Positions 1 through 6,634 of a DNA stretch of 16,576 nucleotides are shown here, piece by piece. The notes under the pieces are model-generated. The model was not told the origin of the DNA and made no database searches. It was given only the letters and a program-made list of their open reading frames with translations. This DNA comes from Caryophanales bacterium UBA5364 (lineage in GTDB: Bacteria > Bacillota_I > Bacilli_A > RF39 > UBA660): the NCBI GenBank assembly GCA_002410935.1, contig DHPM01000002.1, positions 33,074-49,649 of the forward strand, in the 5' to 3' direction. The position numbers were made by a program, and so were the translations under genes. Position 1 is the first letter of the stretch. Each line of letters begins with the position of its first letter.

Positions 1-4
1 TATA

Positions 5-30
5 TAAAAAAAAACAAGGACCTTGTTTTT
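5..30 (-). terminator. Rho-independent terminator of the yneF-C26-GreA-like operon
   Basis: Arms at 10-17 and 23-30 pair perfectly (AAAAACAA with TTGTTTTT), and G18-C22 can extend the stem. Read on the minus strand the hairpin is followed by a long U run (complement of the A run at 5-14). It overlaps the stop codon of the GreA-like gene, so it ends that operon. Confidence 0.8.
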
Positions 31-565
31 ATTTTAAAACTTTTTGTTTTGCTTTTTCAATTGTTTTTTCTGGTAAGATATCAAGGATAACACAATCAAC
101 ATTTGTTCCAGCTGGAATTTTATAACTAAATTGGTCTCCAACTTTTTTATTATGTGCAGCAGCTCCAAGTGGAGAATTTACTGAAACACAATTATCTTCA
201 TAAGTAAATCCAATCGTATCATCAACTAGTCGATAAGTACCTTGTTCTTTGTCATCTTCACTAAATTTCATAAACACTTCAAATTCAGTTCCAATTTGAA
301 TACTATCCTTACTATATTCAGTTACTAATTCATGACATTTTAAACAATTAGAAATTTCTTTTACTCTTCTACTAATATAACTTAATTTTTCAGTTGTTGA
401 ATGATCTATTACATCAGTAATTCCTTGACTATCACAACTAACATTGAATTTGTCTTCATTTTTTGCATCTTCAACTAATTTAAGATATTGAGCGTTTAAT
501 CCTTCTACTTCTTTTTTTAATGCTTCTACTTGTTGTGGTAATAATTTTAAAGTACCTTTAATCAT
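29..565 (-). CDS. GreA/GreB-family transcription elongation factor, divergent
   Basis: This 178-residue protein resembles GreA/GreB factors, which enter the secondary channel of RNA polymerase and stimulate transcript cleavage. The C-terminal half has the family signature: SPLGAAAHNKKVGD at residues 131-144, then a beta-rich end (residues 145-163). The N-terminal half (about 5-85) is predicted to be the helical coiled coil. The acidic tip motif of classical GreA (GDLSENAEY) is absent: residues 38-58 read instead through NVSCDSQGITDVID, so cleavage activity is uncertain and it may be an anti-Gre or Gfh1-like paralogue. I chose the start at 565 because GGGGGAG lies five bases upstream (571-577). 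A longer reading to 619 would run through that ribosome binding site. It is the last gene of the yneF-C26-GreA-like operon, 34 bases after the hydrolase. Family assignment is fairly sure; activity is not. Confidence 0.8.
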   Translation of the reverse strand: MIKGTLKLLPQQVEALKKEVEGLNAQYLKLVEDAKNEDKFNVSCDSQGITDVIDHSTTEKLSYISRRVKEISNCLKCHELVTEYSKDSIQIGTEFEVFMKFSEDDKEQGTYRLVDDTIGFTYEDNCVSVNSPLGAAAHNKKVGDQFSYKIPAGTNVDCVILDILPEKTIEKAKQKVLK

Positions 566-599
566 ATATACTCCCCCTTCAGCAAATGTTATGTTACCA

Positions 600-1319
600 T
601 TATTGTCGAAATTTGTCAAATGTTTTTGCTGATTTCCCAGTTTTTTCCTTACAAATATTGAAAAAGTAATCTAAAATTATTTTAGCATTTTCATCATAAT
701 CAACCATTTTTTCCGGATGCCATTGGGTACCAAGAAAAAAACGCTTATTTTTATCTTCAACCGCTTCGATTATTCCGTCATCACTAAAAGCTGATATATC
801 TAAATCAGTTTTAATAACATGTGATTTATGATAACTATTAACTAAGATTGAACTTTCATTTAATATTTTAAACAATAATGACTTGGGATCGATATAAACT
901 TCATGAACATAGTCTTTATTTTGTTTGTGATTATCTCTACCTATATCAACCATTTCACCATTAAACAAGCATGACATTGTCTGCATACCTAAACATATAC
1001 CTAATAAAGGGATATCTTGCTGATAACAGTAATCAATTACCTTTAAATCACAATCAAAGTATTCATCTCCACCTTGACATATAATACCATCACACATATC
1101 AATTAACAACTTCATATCAGAAAACTCGGCATCAGTTATAGCCGGTGTTGAATTAATATCTAAATTATAAAAGGAATTAGTTTGAGGGGTGGATATACCA
1201 ATGGCAATGCAACCACTTTCACTAATTACTTTATTTACATCTATATAGATTCCTCTAATATAATTACCCGTTAAGGTTTTTTGCTCATTTAAAATGACTC
1301 CTATAATTGGTTTTCTCAT
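600..1319 (-). CDS. Class I glutamine amidotransferase-like hydrolase (peptidase C26 / gamma-glutamyl hydrolase type)
   Basis: The 239-residue protein covers a full class I glutamine amidotransferase-like fold of the C26 type, whose members hydrolyse gamma-glutamyl bonds (for example gamma-glutamyl-GABA in PuuD). The opening RKPIIGVI, the oxyanion-strand segment DGIICQGGDEYFD (77-89), the nucleophile elbow GICLGMQ with Cys109, and the GTQWHPE segment with His201 and Glu203 give a complete catalytic triad. It is a free-standing amidase with no synthetase partner in the window, so hydrolysis of a small gamma-glutamyl compound is more likely than ammonia transfer; the substrate cannot be read from sequence. 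Its ATG lies one base after the yneF stop (TGA-T-ATG) with only a weak Shine-Dalgarno, which suggests translational coupling to yneF. The last 20 residues are charged and may be a flexible tail. Confidence 0.85.
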   Translation of the reverse strand: MRKPIIGVILNEQKTLTGNYIRGIYIDVNKVISESGCIAIGISTPQTNSFYNLDINSTPAITDAEFSDMKLLIDMCDGIICQGGDEYFDCDLKVIDYCYQQDIPLLGICLGMQTMSCLFNGEMVDIGRDNHKQNKDYVHEVYIDPKSLLFKILNESSILVNSYHKSHVIKTDLDISAFSDDGIIEAVEDKNKRFFLGTQWHPEKMVDYDENAKIILDYFFNICKEKTGKSAKTFDKFRQ

Positions 1320-1320
1320 A

Positions 1321-1548
1321 TCAATCCATATACTTAGACATTGTCTTCATCATTTGATTAACTTGTTTTTGACTAGGAGTTCTTCCCATTTGTGTCATCA
1401 TCGCTTTAATCATTTGTTCATTAATTGGTGGGTTTTTCTTTAAATATTTTTTCATATAATTACGTGCTATAAAAAAACCAATCACACCACCTACAAGTAA
1501 TAGTCCAATTATTTTAAGTAAATCTAAAATAAGTGCTCCCCATTCCAT
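1321..1548 (-). CDS. yneF: YneF family (UPF0154) small membrane protein
   Basis: This 75-residue protein matches the UPF0154/YneF family in length and layout. One hydrophobic helix at about residues 5-27 (ending [20 protein letters not shown]) is followed by a basic stretch, then a cytoplasmic tail with [13 protein letters not shown] and [14 protein letters not shown], which are family hallmarks. The molecular function is unknown. In Bacillus subtilis yneF lies near tkt and lexA, and the same order here (lexA, small SOS gene, tkt, yneF) supports the call. AGGAGG at 1558-1563 sits nine bases before the ATG. It has its own promoter and is the first gene of a three-gene transcript. Confidence 0.92.
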   Translation of the reverse strand: MEWGALILDLLKIIGLLLVGGVIGFFIARNYMKKYLKKNPPINEQMIKAMMTQMGRTPSQKQVNQMMKTMSKYMD

Positions 1549-1569
1549 ATAATCAAACCTCCTATTATC

Positions 1570-1598
1570 ATTTTACTAGATTTTATTAACTTTATCAA
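1570..1598 (-). promoter_or_regulatory. Promoter of the yneF operon
   Basis: On the minus strand TTGATA (1593-1598) and TAAAAT (1570-1575) are separated by 17 bases, close to the sigma-A consensus. It lies after the tkt terminator and before the yneF ribosome binding site. Confidence 0.7.
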
Positions 1599-1621
1599 TA
1601 CTAATTATATTCTTAATAAAA

Positions 1622-1644
1622 GAAAAAAGACTATTTTAGTAGTC
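1622..1644 (-). terminator. Terminator of tkt
   Basis: On the minus strand a short stem (GACTA at 1640-1644 with TAGTC at 1629-1633, six-base loop) is followed by TTTTTTC. It includes the TAG stop of tkt. The stem is only five pairs, so termination may be partial. Confidence 0.5.
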
Positions 1645-3610
1645 CTTCAACTCTCGACTTAATTGTTTCAAAATCAAAATTACAATATCTTAAGACTTCA
1701 TCTTTAGTTCCACTGATACCAAAGTTATCTACGGTGATTAAGTAATTACGATTATAAACAAATTGATCCCAACCAAACGATGACCCAGCTTCAATCACAA
1801 CAACCTTAACACCAACTGGTAAAATCTCATTACGATAACTTTCATCTTGAACTAAGAATAACTCCATACATGGCATACTAACAACACGAATATCCATGTT
1901 TCGTTCACGCATTAAAGTATTAGCAACATTAATAGCAGTATTTACTTCACTACCAGTTGCGATTATAACTCCTCTTAAACGAGTTGTTTCTTTTCTTACA
2001 ATATATCCACCTTTAATAACATTAGTTATACTACTATGATCTAATAATGGAACTTCATTTCGTGATAAGACTAATGAGGCTGGTAAATTCATATTTAACA
2101 TACAATTCCAACAACCAACGATTTCTCTGGCATCTGCCGGGCGATAAACCAATAACCCAGGTGTTGAACGTAACATGGCTAATTGTTCAATTGGTTGATG
2201 AGTTGGTCCATCTTGTCCAATATTTATTGCATCATGAGTAAATATATATGATACTGGTAATGACATTAGAGCTGACAGGCGAATAGCTGGTTTAACATAA
2301 TCAGCAAATGATAAGAAGGTTGAACCAAATACTCTAAAATTAGTTAGTGCTAAACCATTTAAAATAGCACCCATCGCATGTTCTCTAACACCAAACCAAA
2401 TATTTCGACCTTCATAATGATTATCCGCAATATCTAAAAAGTCTCTTAAATAAGTTTTAGTTGATGATGATAAATCAGCACTTCCACCAATAAAATTAGG
2501 AATTAAAGCTGCAATCTTATTCATAATATATCCATTACTTACTCTTGTCGCTTCCTTGACATTAGTTTCAAATTGCCAATCTTCCTTAGTTAAGTCAATC
2601 GGTGTTCTAGAATCAAATAAGTAATTAATCTTACTTTTATCGCCGCCTAAAGCTTCATTAACATAATCATCATACTTACGTGACCATATTTCATATTTAC
2701 GGGCACCACGCTCAATAACCATATTTTTGAATACATTCATAGCATCATTCTCATAATTAAATGATTCATTTGGCATATTTAATTTTCTTTTAATATTTTC
2801 AATATCATCTTTTTCTAATACCTTACCATGAACTTCATGAGTACCCGCTAAGAATGAACCTTCTCCGATAGTTGTTTTAAACTCAATTAATGCTGGTTTA
2901 CCAGCCTTCTTAGCTTTTTCAATTGCTTTATCTATTTCATAAACATTACTTACATTTTTAACAGTATCAGTATACCATCCCATAGCTTGAAAGCGCCCAC
3001 AAACATTTTCAATAAAAGTATTTGAAGTATCACCATCTAAACTTACATTATTAGAATCATATAAGACAATTAAATTATCTAAGTTTAAAGTACCAGCAAA
3101 TGAAGCTGCTTCATAACTAATACCTTCCATTAAATCACCATCACTAGCTAAGCAATAAACATGGTAATTAATTAAAGAGACATCTTTACCTTTTTGGGGA
3201 AACTTAGTTCGCTCTTCTAATATTTTTTCACCTAAAGCCATACCAACAGCACTAGCAAATCCTTGTCCTAATGGTCCAGTACTCATATCTACTCCTGGTG
3301 TTACTCCAACTTCAGGATGCCCTGGAGTAATTGAGCCTGCTCTTCTAAATTTACGAAGATCATCTAATTTAATATCAAATCCTGCCATAAATAAAGTTGC
3401 ATATAATAAAGCTGATCCATGACCAGCTGACATCACAAAACGATCCCGATTAATCCAATTAGAATCATTAAGGCTTACATTCATATGTCTAGAATATAAA
3501 GTATACAGAATTGATGCAACTCCTAATACAATCCCAGGATGACCACTCCCTGCCTCACTTATCATATCAATCCCTAATGCCTTAATATTATTTATAATTC
3601 GATTTTCCAT
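1631..3610 (-). CDS. tkt: Transketolase
   Basis: Thiamine diphosphate enzyme of the non-oxidative pentose phosphate pathway; it transfers two-carbon ketol units between sugar phosphates in the cytoplasm. The 659-residue length is normal for the family. Seen in order: the N-terminal SGHPG motif (about 22-26), the MSTGPLGQGFASAVGMA segment (about 109-125), the diphosphate/metal-binding ASDGDLMEG region (about 155-163), the pyrimidine domain with WFGVREHAMG and the THDAINIGQDGPTHQPIE segment, then the C-terminal domain with IATGSEV. The start is the ATG at 3610, preceded by GGGGTGA. An in-frame TTG at 3637 would add nine residues but falls in the -10 box and reads through the ribosome binding site. 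The gene lies between the SOS locus and yneF, as in Bacillus. It ends with TAG inside a terminator. Confidence 0.97.
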   Translation of the reverse strand: MENRIINNIKALGIDMISEAGSGHPGIVLGVASILYTLYSRHMNVSLNDSNWINRDRFVMSAGHGSALLYATLFMAGFDIKLDDLRKFRRAGSITPGHPEVGVTPGVDMSTGPLGQGFASAVGMALGEKILEERTKFPQKGKDVSLINYHVYCLASDGDLMEGISYEAASFAGTLNLDNLIVLYDSNNVSLDGDTSNTFIENVCGRFQAMGWYTDTVKNVSNVYEIDKAIEKAKKAGKPALIEFKTTIGEGSFLAGTHEVHGKVLEKDDIENIKRKLNMPNESFNYENDAMNVFKNMVIERGARKYEIWSRKYDDYVNEALGGDKSKINYLFDSRTPIDLTKEDWQFETNVKEATRVSNGYIMNKIAALIPNFIGGSADLSSSTKTYLRDFLDIADNHYEGRNIWFGVREHAMGAILNGLALTNFRVFGSTFLSFADYVKPAIRLSALMSLPVSYIFTHDAINIGQDGPTHQPIEQLAMLRSTPGLLVYRPADAREIVGCWNCMLNMNLPASLVLSRNEVPLLDHSSITNVIKGGYIVRKETTRLRGVIIATGSEVNTAINVANTLMRERNMDIRVVSMPCMELFLVQDESYRNEILPVGVKVVVIEAGSSFGWDQFVYNRNYLITVDNFGISGTKDEVLRYCNFDFETIKSRVEGLLK

Positions 3611-3636
3611 ATTCTCACCCCAATTATTATATATCA

Positions 3637-3642
3637 ATTATA
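3637..3642 (-). promoter_or_regulatory. Extended -10 promoter of tkt
   Basis: Minus-strand TGTTATAAT (the -10 hexamer is at 3637-3642) lies 27 bases before the tkt ATG. No good -35 is seen 17 bases upstream, so this depends on the TGn extension. Confidence 0.5.
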
Positions 3643-3672
3643 ACAAAATATTAATATATAATAAAGGAGTTT

Positions 3673-3819
3673 TTATTCAATATTCATTGAAATAATAGTT
3701 TTATCAATCTCTTTGACATCTTCTTCGACTTTATAGACTGGTGAACTTCCGATATATGCAAAACTAAGCATAAAAATTAATAACCCCCAAACAGCTTTAC
3801 ATTTTAATACTTCTTTCAT
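3673..3819 (-). CDS. Small SOS-controlled single-pass membrane protein in the yneA position
   Basis: A 48-residue protein: a basic N-terminus (KEVLKCK), one hydrophobic helix at about residues 9-25 (AVWGLLIFMLSFAYIG), and a short acidic tail predicted to lie outside the membrane. It starts at the ATG at 3819, with AAAGGAGG at 3828-3835. It is transcribed divergently from lexA under its own LexA box. That is the position of the SOS cell-division inhibitor yneA in Bacillus subtilis, whose product also has an N-terminal membrane helix but adds a LysM domain that is absent here. The yneB and ynzC genes that follow yneA in Bacillus are also absent; tkt comes next. Inference: an SOS-induced division inhibitor or checkpoint peptide acting at the membrane. 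No sequence homology was tested, so function is unproven. Confidence 0.7.
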   Translation of the reverse strand: MKEVLKCKAVWGLLIFMLSFAYIGSSPVYKVEEDVKEIDKTIISMNIE

Positions 3820-3844
3820 ATTATATACCTCCTTTGTTGATTTA

Positions 3845-3873
3845 ATTTTAACACAAACATCTGTTCGTGTCAA
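3845..3873 (-). promoter_or_regulatory. Promoter of the small SOS gene
   Basis: On the minus strand TTGACA (3868-3873), a 17-base spacer and TAAAAT (3845-3850), with TGT just before the -10 hexamer, form a near-consensus sigma-A promoter. The spacer is filled by a LexA box, so repressor binding would block polymerase directly. Confidence 0.8.
3854..3867. promoter_or_regulatory. LexA (SOS) box 1, for the small membrane protein gene
   Basis: Read on the minus strand this is CGAACAGATGTTTG. It matches the Bacillus SOS box CGAACRNRYGTTYC at 13 of 14 positions. It fills the spacer between the -35 and -10 of the minus-strand promoter. Confidence 0.9.
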
Positions 3874-3882
3874 TATCAATTC

Positions 3883-3896
3883 CAAACAAATGTTTG
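3883..3896. promoter_or_regulatory. LexA (SOS) box 2, at the lexA promoter
   Basis: CAAACAAATGTTTG has CAAAC and GTTTG half-sites around a four-base centre, fitting the SOS box core AACRNRYGTTY. It overlaps the first three bases of the lexA -35 hexamer, so it would autoregulate lexA. Its centre is 29 bp from box 1. Confidence 0.82.
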
Positions 3897-3922
3897 ACTT
3901 TACTTTTTTGATATGCTATAAT
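3894..3922 (+). promoter_or_regulatory. lexA promoter
   Basis: TTGACT (3894-3899) and TATAAT (3917-3922) are separated by exactly 17 bases, with TGC extending the -10 box. This is one of the strongest promoters in the window and overlaps LexA box 2. Confidence 0.88.
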
Positions 3923-3951
3923 GTACATGAACTGTAAAAGGAGGTTATATT

Positions 3952-4569
3952 TTGGATGATTTAACTAGAAGACAGGAAGATACATTAAACTTTATTAAAA
4001 AATATATTGTTAGCCATGGCTATCCACCTACTGTTAGGGAAATTGGTAGTGCTTTAGGTGTTTCATCACCAGCTACTATTCAAGCACACATTAATAATCT
4101 AGAAGAAAAAGGTTTTATTCGTAAACAAGAGTCTAAAAATAGAGCTATTGAATTATTAGTTGATAACGAATTTGAATCTAAGGATGATATGGTTATTGAA
4201 GTTCCACTATTAGGTAAAGTTACTGCTGGTAGTCCAATTGAAGCTATTGAACATCCAGATGAATATTTCTCACTACCTAGTTATTTAGTACCTAATAATA
4301 AAGAGGTATTCACATTAAAAGTTAGTGGTGAAAGTATGATTAATGCTGGGATATTAGATGGTGATATTGTTATCATTGAAAGAAAGAATGTTGCTCGTAA
4401 TGGTGAAATTGTAGTCGCAATGACTGACGAAAATGAAGTGACATTAAAAACATTCTATAAAGAAGCATCATACTTTAGATTACAACCTGAAAATGATACT
4501 ATGGAACCAATTATCTTAGATAATGTAACCATTTTAGGAAAAGCAATTGGTTTATATCGTAAATTATAA
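3952..4569 (+). CDS. lexA: LexA, SOS transcriptional repressor
   Basis: Repressor of the SOS regulon; RecA-stimulated self-cleavage relieves repression after DNA damage. The 205-residue length is typical. Residues 1-65 form the winged helix DNA-binding domain (LTRRQEDTLNFI, HGYPPTVREIG, SSPATIQAHINNLEEKGFI). The cleavage site is Ala92-Gly93 in VTAGSP. The S24-type peptidase domain has catalytic Ser128 in SGESM and Lys166 in EVTLK. The start is a TTG at 3952, seven bases after AAAGGAGG (3937-3944), and the protein begins MDDLTRRQ as expected. Its promoter carries a LexA box, and the gene diverges from a small SOS membrane protein, reproducing the lexA-yneA arrangement of Bacillus. A shared bidirectional terminator follows. 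Confidence 0.97.
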   Translation: MDDLTRRQEDTLNFIKKYIVSHGYPPTVREIGSALGVSSPATIQAHINNLEEKGFIRKQESKNRAIELLVDNEFESKDDMVIEVPLLGKVTAGSPIEAIEHPDEYFSLPSYLVPNNKEVFTLKVSGESMINAGILDGDIVIIERKNVARNGEIVVAMTDENEVTLKTFYKEASYFRLQPENDTMEPIILDNVTILGKAIGLYRKL

Positions 4570-4593
4570 AAAAATAGGATTATTCCTATTTTT
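4570..4593. terminator. Bidirectional terminator between lexA and the convergent gene
   Basis: A perfect 10-bp stem (4570-4579 with 4584-4593; core ATAGGA/TCCTAT) and a four-base loop TTAT, flanked by A and T runs. It begins right after the lexA stop and includes the first bases of the stop codon of the minus-strand neighbour, so it serves both transcripts. Confidence 0.75.
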
Positions 4594-5338
4594 ATTTTCT
4601 TTTAATTAATTGTTTAGGTTTATCAAAGTCCTGTGCTACTTTAATATTATCAACTAATTCATTAATGCGATCTTGATACGGCATATTTAAGAATGGAAAG
4701 TCTTCATTATAATAGTTTTTAAGAACAATATTAAAGTCTTTAATAAGATTTAACTTGTTAGTAATTCTTTCACTTTCACTTAACCTGCTATTTATACTAT
4801 CATTAATTGTTTTAATTGAAGACTTAAAATCATGAGCTGCTGTACCTATCCCCATCGTCTCATTAGGGTTTTTAAAAATAAAAACATCAGAGAAACTGAG
4901 TCCATAAACTTCATGCTCGTATAGTTTATATTTGTCCCAAAAAGACTTATTGAAGTCTTCTTTCAAGGCCCCTACTAAAACATTATAAATATATTCATTA
5001 AAATAGATTTCGGTGATAGGAAAAGCAAAAACATAAGTAAATAAATCAGCTTTTGTTTTAAAACCAGGCTTAGAAAAATATTCTATAAACTTTTTTTTAA
5101 TAAACTCCATATCTTTTAATTCTTCTTCAACTAAAGGTTTTAATTTTTGATATTTCTTACGTTCTATATTTAATTTATGAAAATCTTTAGTATGATCATA
5201 GTATTGATCCATTAAATCACCTACTATTGGTGTTAATACCTTACTTATTTTAGTAATATCAGTATGGGCATATTTTAACAAGGTTAACTTATCCTTCCTA
5301 TCAAGAATACAATTAATAGTTATATATTCATTATGCAT
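4592..5338 (-). CDS. Hypothetical soluble protein, 248 residues
   Basis: I do not recognise this protein. It looks cytoplasmic and mostly alpha-helical, with no signal peptide or membrane helix. It is rich in Lys, Asp, Glu, Phe and Tyr, with charged helices at about 55-90 (KKYQKLKPLVEEELKDMEF) and an aromatic middle (FAFPITEIYFNEYIYNVL, 104-121). A segment around residues 165-180 (GTAAHDFKSSIKTI, with His169) loosely recalls a histidine-kinase H-box, but no ATPase domain follows, so this is probably coincidence. An AAAGGAG ribosome binding site (centred near 5347) precedes the ATG, and the reading frame fills the space between two terminators. It appears to be a single-gene unit convergent with lexA. 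The gene is very likely real; its function is unknown. Confidence 0.75.
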   Translation of the reverse strand: MHNEYITINCILDRKDKLTLLKYAHTDITKISKVLTPIVGDLMDQYYDHTKDFHKLNIERKKYQKLKPLVEEELKDMEFIKKKFIEYFSKPGFKTKADLFTYVFAFPITEIYFNEYIYNVLVGALKEDFNKSFWDKYKLYEHEVYGLSFSDVFIFKNPNETMGIGTAAHDFKSSIKTINDSINSRLSESERITNKLNLIKDFNIVLKNYYNEDFPFLNMPYQDRINELVDNIKVAQDFDKPKQLIKRK

Positions 5339-5396
5339 ATCTTATCTCCTTTCTACATCTTATACACCCATTATTTTTATTATTACTATTAAATAA

Positions 5397-5429
5397 AAAA
5401 AATAGTTAGACAAATTCTAACTATTTTTT
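5397..5429 (-). terminator. Terminator of the rhomboid gene
   Basis: A perfect stem of about 13-14 bp (5397-5410 with 5416-5429; core AATAGTTAGA/TCTAACTATT) with a five-base loop. It is followed on the minus strand by a run of U, and it overlaps the rhomboid stop codon. Confidence 0.85.
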
Positions 5430-6582
5430 AACTAAAAAACGCCATATAAATCAAGAATCCTAATAAAATTAAAGTTATTATCCATCCATTTAATTTTTCA
5501 AAGTCTGTTGATTTATATTTAACTCCTAAAGCAATTGAAATAATAGTACCACCAAATAATCCTCCAATATGAGCAGCATTATTAATTCCACTCAAGGTAA
5601 ATCCTATTATTAAATTAATAAGGATTAAAGGAATAATTTGTGATTTAATAACATTATCTAAGTAAACTCGGTAATGATATCCAAAATATAATAAAGCTCC
5701 TAATAGACCAAATATAGCTCCACTAGCACCAGCACTTATTCCATTAAAGAATAACATTGATAATAAATTACCTGTTACAGCTGAGAATAAATAAATAATA
5801 GCAAACTTTGTTTTACCAAAGAAACTTTCTAGTTGTGGACCTAAAACATATAAAGCATAATTATTAATTAGAAAATGAAATGGTCCTATATGAAGGAAAG
5901 CACTAACAATTAATCGATAGTATTCTCCTCCTCTAATAAAATCTGGGAAACTAGCCCCAAAATTTAATAAAGTTTGTGCATTCGTACTACCTTTACCAAA
6001 TATATACATTGCTAGAAATAAAATGGTATTGATAGCAATAAAAATATAAGTCATAATCGGTTTCTTTTTTGAAAATACTTCTTCTGCTTTCATGGCGTCG
6101 TCCTTCCCTTTTTGATTTATATCATTAGTTAATTTAACAAACAATTCCATACCCTTTTCTTTAAAATTAGTTTTCAAAGAAATTGATGGAAATTCTTTTA
6201 TTAAACTTTCGCATTTATCAATATCTTCTTCATTCTTAATATGAATTAAATTTATATTATCTAAACTTTCAAATTTATTTAAATGGACATTATCACCCAA
6301 ATTAATAAAAATGTTTAAAGTATTTATATTTAAAGATAATGTTTTTCTTTTTATCTTTTTTACTATTTCTTGAGTTTTAAAAATATCAAAATTAAATTGT
6401 TCATCATTATGAATATAGTTTGAAACAATTCTAATAACTTTATAATCGCCATTTAAGTTTTCTAACCATATCTCATCTTTAACACCATGTAAAACAATTG
6501 GATTATATCCTTGCTCAACAATAAAGTAATGTAACAATTTAATAGCAGTTTCATCGTTTTTAGTCATAACTACACTACTCAT
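5428..6582 (-). CDS. Rhomboid family intramembrane serine protease with N-terminal cytoplasmic domain
   Basis: This 384-residue membrane protease is predicted to cut substrates within or near the membrane. Residues 1-170 form a soluble N-terminal domain, as in the Bacillus GluP/YqgP type. A rhomboid core of about six to seven helices follows from about 175. The catalytic signatures are complete: HIGPFHFLINN (about 231-241) supplies the conserved His and Asn, GASGAIFG carries nucleophile Ser287, and AAHIGGLFGG carries His338. There is no C-terminal TPR extension, so it is shorter than GluP (about 500 residues). The start at 6582 is chosen because GGAGGT (6587-6592) lies four bases upstream; a longer form to 6594 would read through it. 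The gene has its own promoter and terminator and follows rluD closely. Substrates are unknown. Confidence 0.92.
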   Translation of the reverse strand: MSSVVMTKNDETAIKLLHYFIVEQGYNPIVLHGVKDEIWLENLNGDYKVIRIVSNYIHNDEQFNFDIFKTQEIVKKIKRKTLSLNINTLNIFINLGDNVHLNKFESLDNINLIHIKNEEDIDKCESLIKEFPSISLKTNFKEKGMELFVKLTNDINQKGKDDAMKAEEVFSKKKPIMTYIFIAINTILFLAMYIFGKGSTNAQTLLNFGASFPDFIRGGEYYRLIVSAFLHIGPFHFLINNYALYVLGPQLESFFGKTKFAIIYLFSAVTGNLLSMLFFNGISAGASGAIFGLLGALLYFGYHYRVYLDNVIKSQIIPLILINLIIGFTLSGINNAAHIGGLFGGTIISIALGVKYKSTDFEKLNGWIITLILLGFLIYMAFFS

Positions 6583-6602
6583 AATTACCTCCAATCATAT
6601 CT

Positions 6603-6631
6603 ATTTTATCTTATTCATAATTATTAGTAAA
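6603..6631 (-). promoter_or_regulatory. Promoter of the rhomboid gene
   Basis: Minus-strand TTTACT (6626-6631), 17-base spacer, TAAAAT (6603-6608). It lies between the rluD stop and the rhomboid ribosome binding site. No terminator separates rluD from this gene, so read-through from lspA-rluD is also possible. Confidence 0.55.
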
Positions 6632-6634
6632 GGC

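Noticed and set aside
332..346. CLKCH (CxxCH) in the GreA-like protein resembling a heme c motif
   Set aside because: The protein is cytoplasmic with no signal peptide, and the segment lies in the coiled-coil region; chance match.
566..619. Eighteen-residue N-terminal extension of the GreA-like protein
   Set aside because: It would read through GGGGGAG at 571-577, which is correctly spaced for the ATG at 565.
2047..2241. Plus-strand frame of 64 codons inside tkt
   Set aside because: Antisense shadow of a conserved gene, no ribosome binding site, no recognisable product.
3611..3637. Upstream TTG start for transketolase
   Set aside because: It lies in the -10 box, and the extra residues are encoded by the ribosome binding site; the family N-terminus fits the ATG at 3610.
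3820..3885. Longer 70-residue version of the small SOS protein starting at a TTG
   Set aside because: The start would lie upstream of the promoter and within LexA box 2; AAAGGAGG is correctly placed for the ATG at 3819.
4802..4846. Histidine-kinase H-box-like segment in the 248-residue protein
   Set aside because: No ATPase domain or other kinase boxes follow, and the match is loose.
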